From SLJN01 sp964505385 (lineage in GTDB: Bacteria; Bacteroidota; Rhodothermia; Balneolales; Natronogracilivirgulaceae), in assembly GCA_964505385.1 (NCBI GenBank), contig CAZDIA010000060.1, positions 1 through 14,826 of the forward strand: 14,826 bases of DNA, written 5' to 3'. The notes below the pieces were generated by a model that was given only the letters and a program-made list of their open reading frames with translations, did no database searches and was not told where the DNA came from. Made by a program: the position numbers and the translations under genes. This document shows positions 14,824 through 14,826 of this stretch, piece by piece. Positions within the stretch are counted from its first letter, which is position 1, and each line of letters begins with the position of its first letter.

Positions 14824-14826
14824 CAA

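Overview
This is a 14.8 kb stretch of ordinary-looking chromosomal housekeeping DNA, roughly 45% G+C. Several features point to the Bacteroidota/Balneolota/Rhodothermota branch. Start codons sit behind A/T-rich leaders with essentially no Shine-Dalgarno sequence. Promoter-like sites have the form TTG-N20-TAnnTTT(G/C). cmk lies next to a large acidic-tailed S1 gene, ClpC is present, and a complex I gene set appears to begin at nuoJ. Long acidic, Ser-rich tails on S1 and ClpC would suit a marine or salt-tolerant member such as Balneolaceae. That placement is inference; I could not run a search.

Layout. Positions 1-988 (minus): start of nuoL (cut by the window edge), nuoK and nuoJ, the membrane arm of respiratory complex I. 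Positions 1167-2500 (plus): a MoxR-type AAA+ ATPase without its usual partners, then a small basic protein of unknown function with its own promoter and terminator. Positions 2787-6933 (minus): cmk, rpsA and nadA, with a strong terminator between rpsA and nadA and a possible RNA switch between cmk and rpsA. Positions 7073-8838 (plus): rpsT and gpmI, 2 nt apart. Positions 8965-11583 (plus): clpC, ending at a bidirectional terminator. Positions 11832-13016 (minus): an exported, propeller-like protein of unknown function. Positions 12996-14198 (plus): a GT4-type glycosyltransferase whose start overlaps the divergent gene. Positions 14405-14823 (plus): four tRNA genes (Pro-UGG, Arg-UCU, Cys-GCA, Glu-UUC), none encoding CCA, in a cluster that may continue past the edge.

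How the genes relate. Most are independent core functions: respiration, translation (S1, S20, tRNAs), nucleotide and NAD synthesis, glycolysis and proteolysis. No gap exceeds 300 nt. I found no CRISPR, transposase, phage or defence genes, and no convincing new multi-gene system. The less explained signals are non-coding: a hairpin of 7-bp repeats (11718-11770), overlapping alternative hairpins at the cmk/rpsA junction (6237-6276), and a 16-bp inverted repeat (2635-2677). An A+T-rich block also begins inside the moxR gene.
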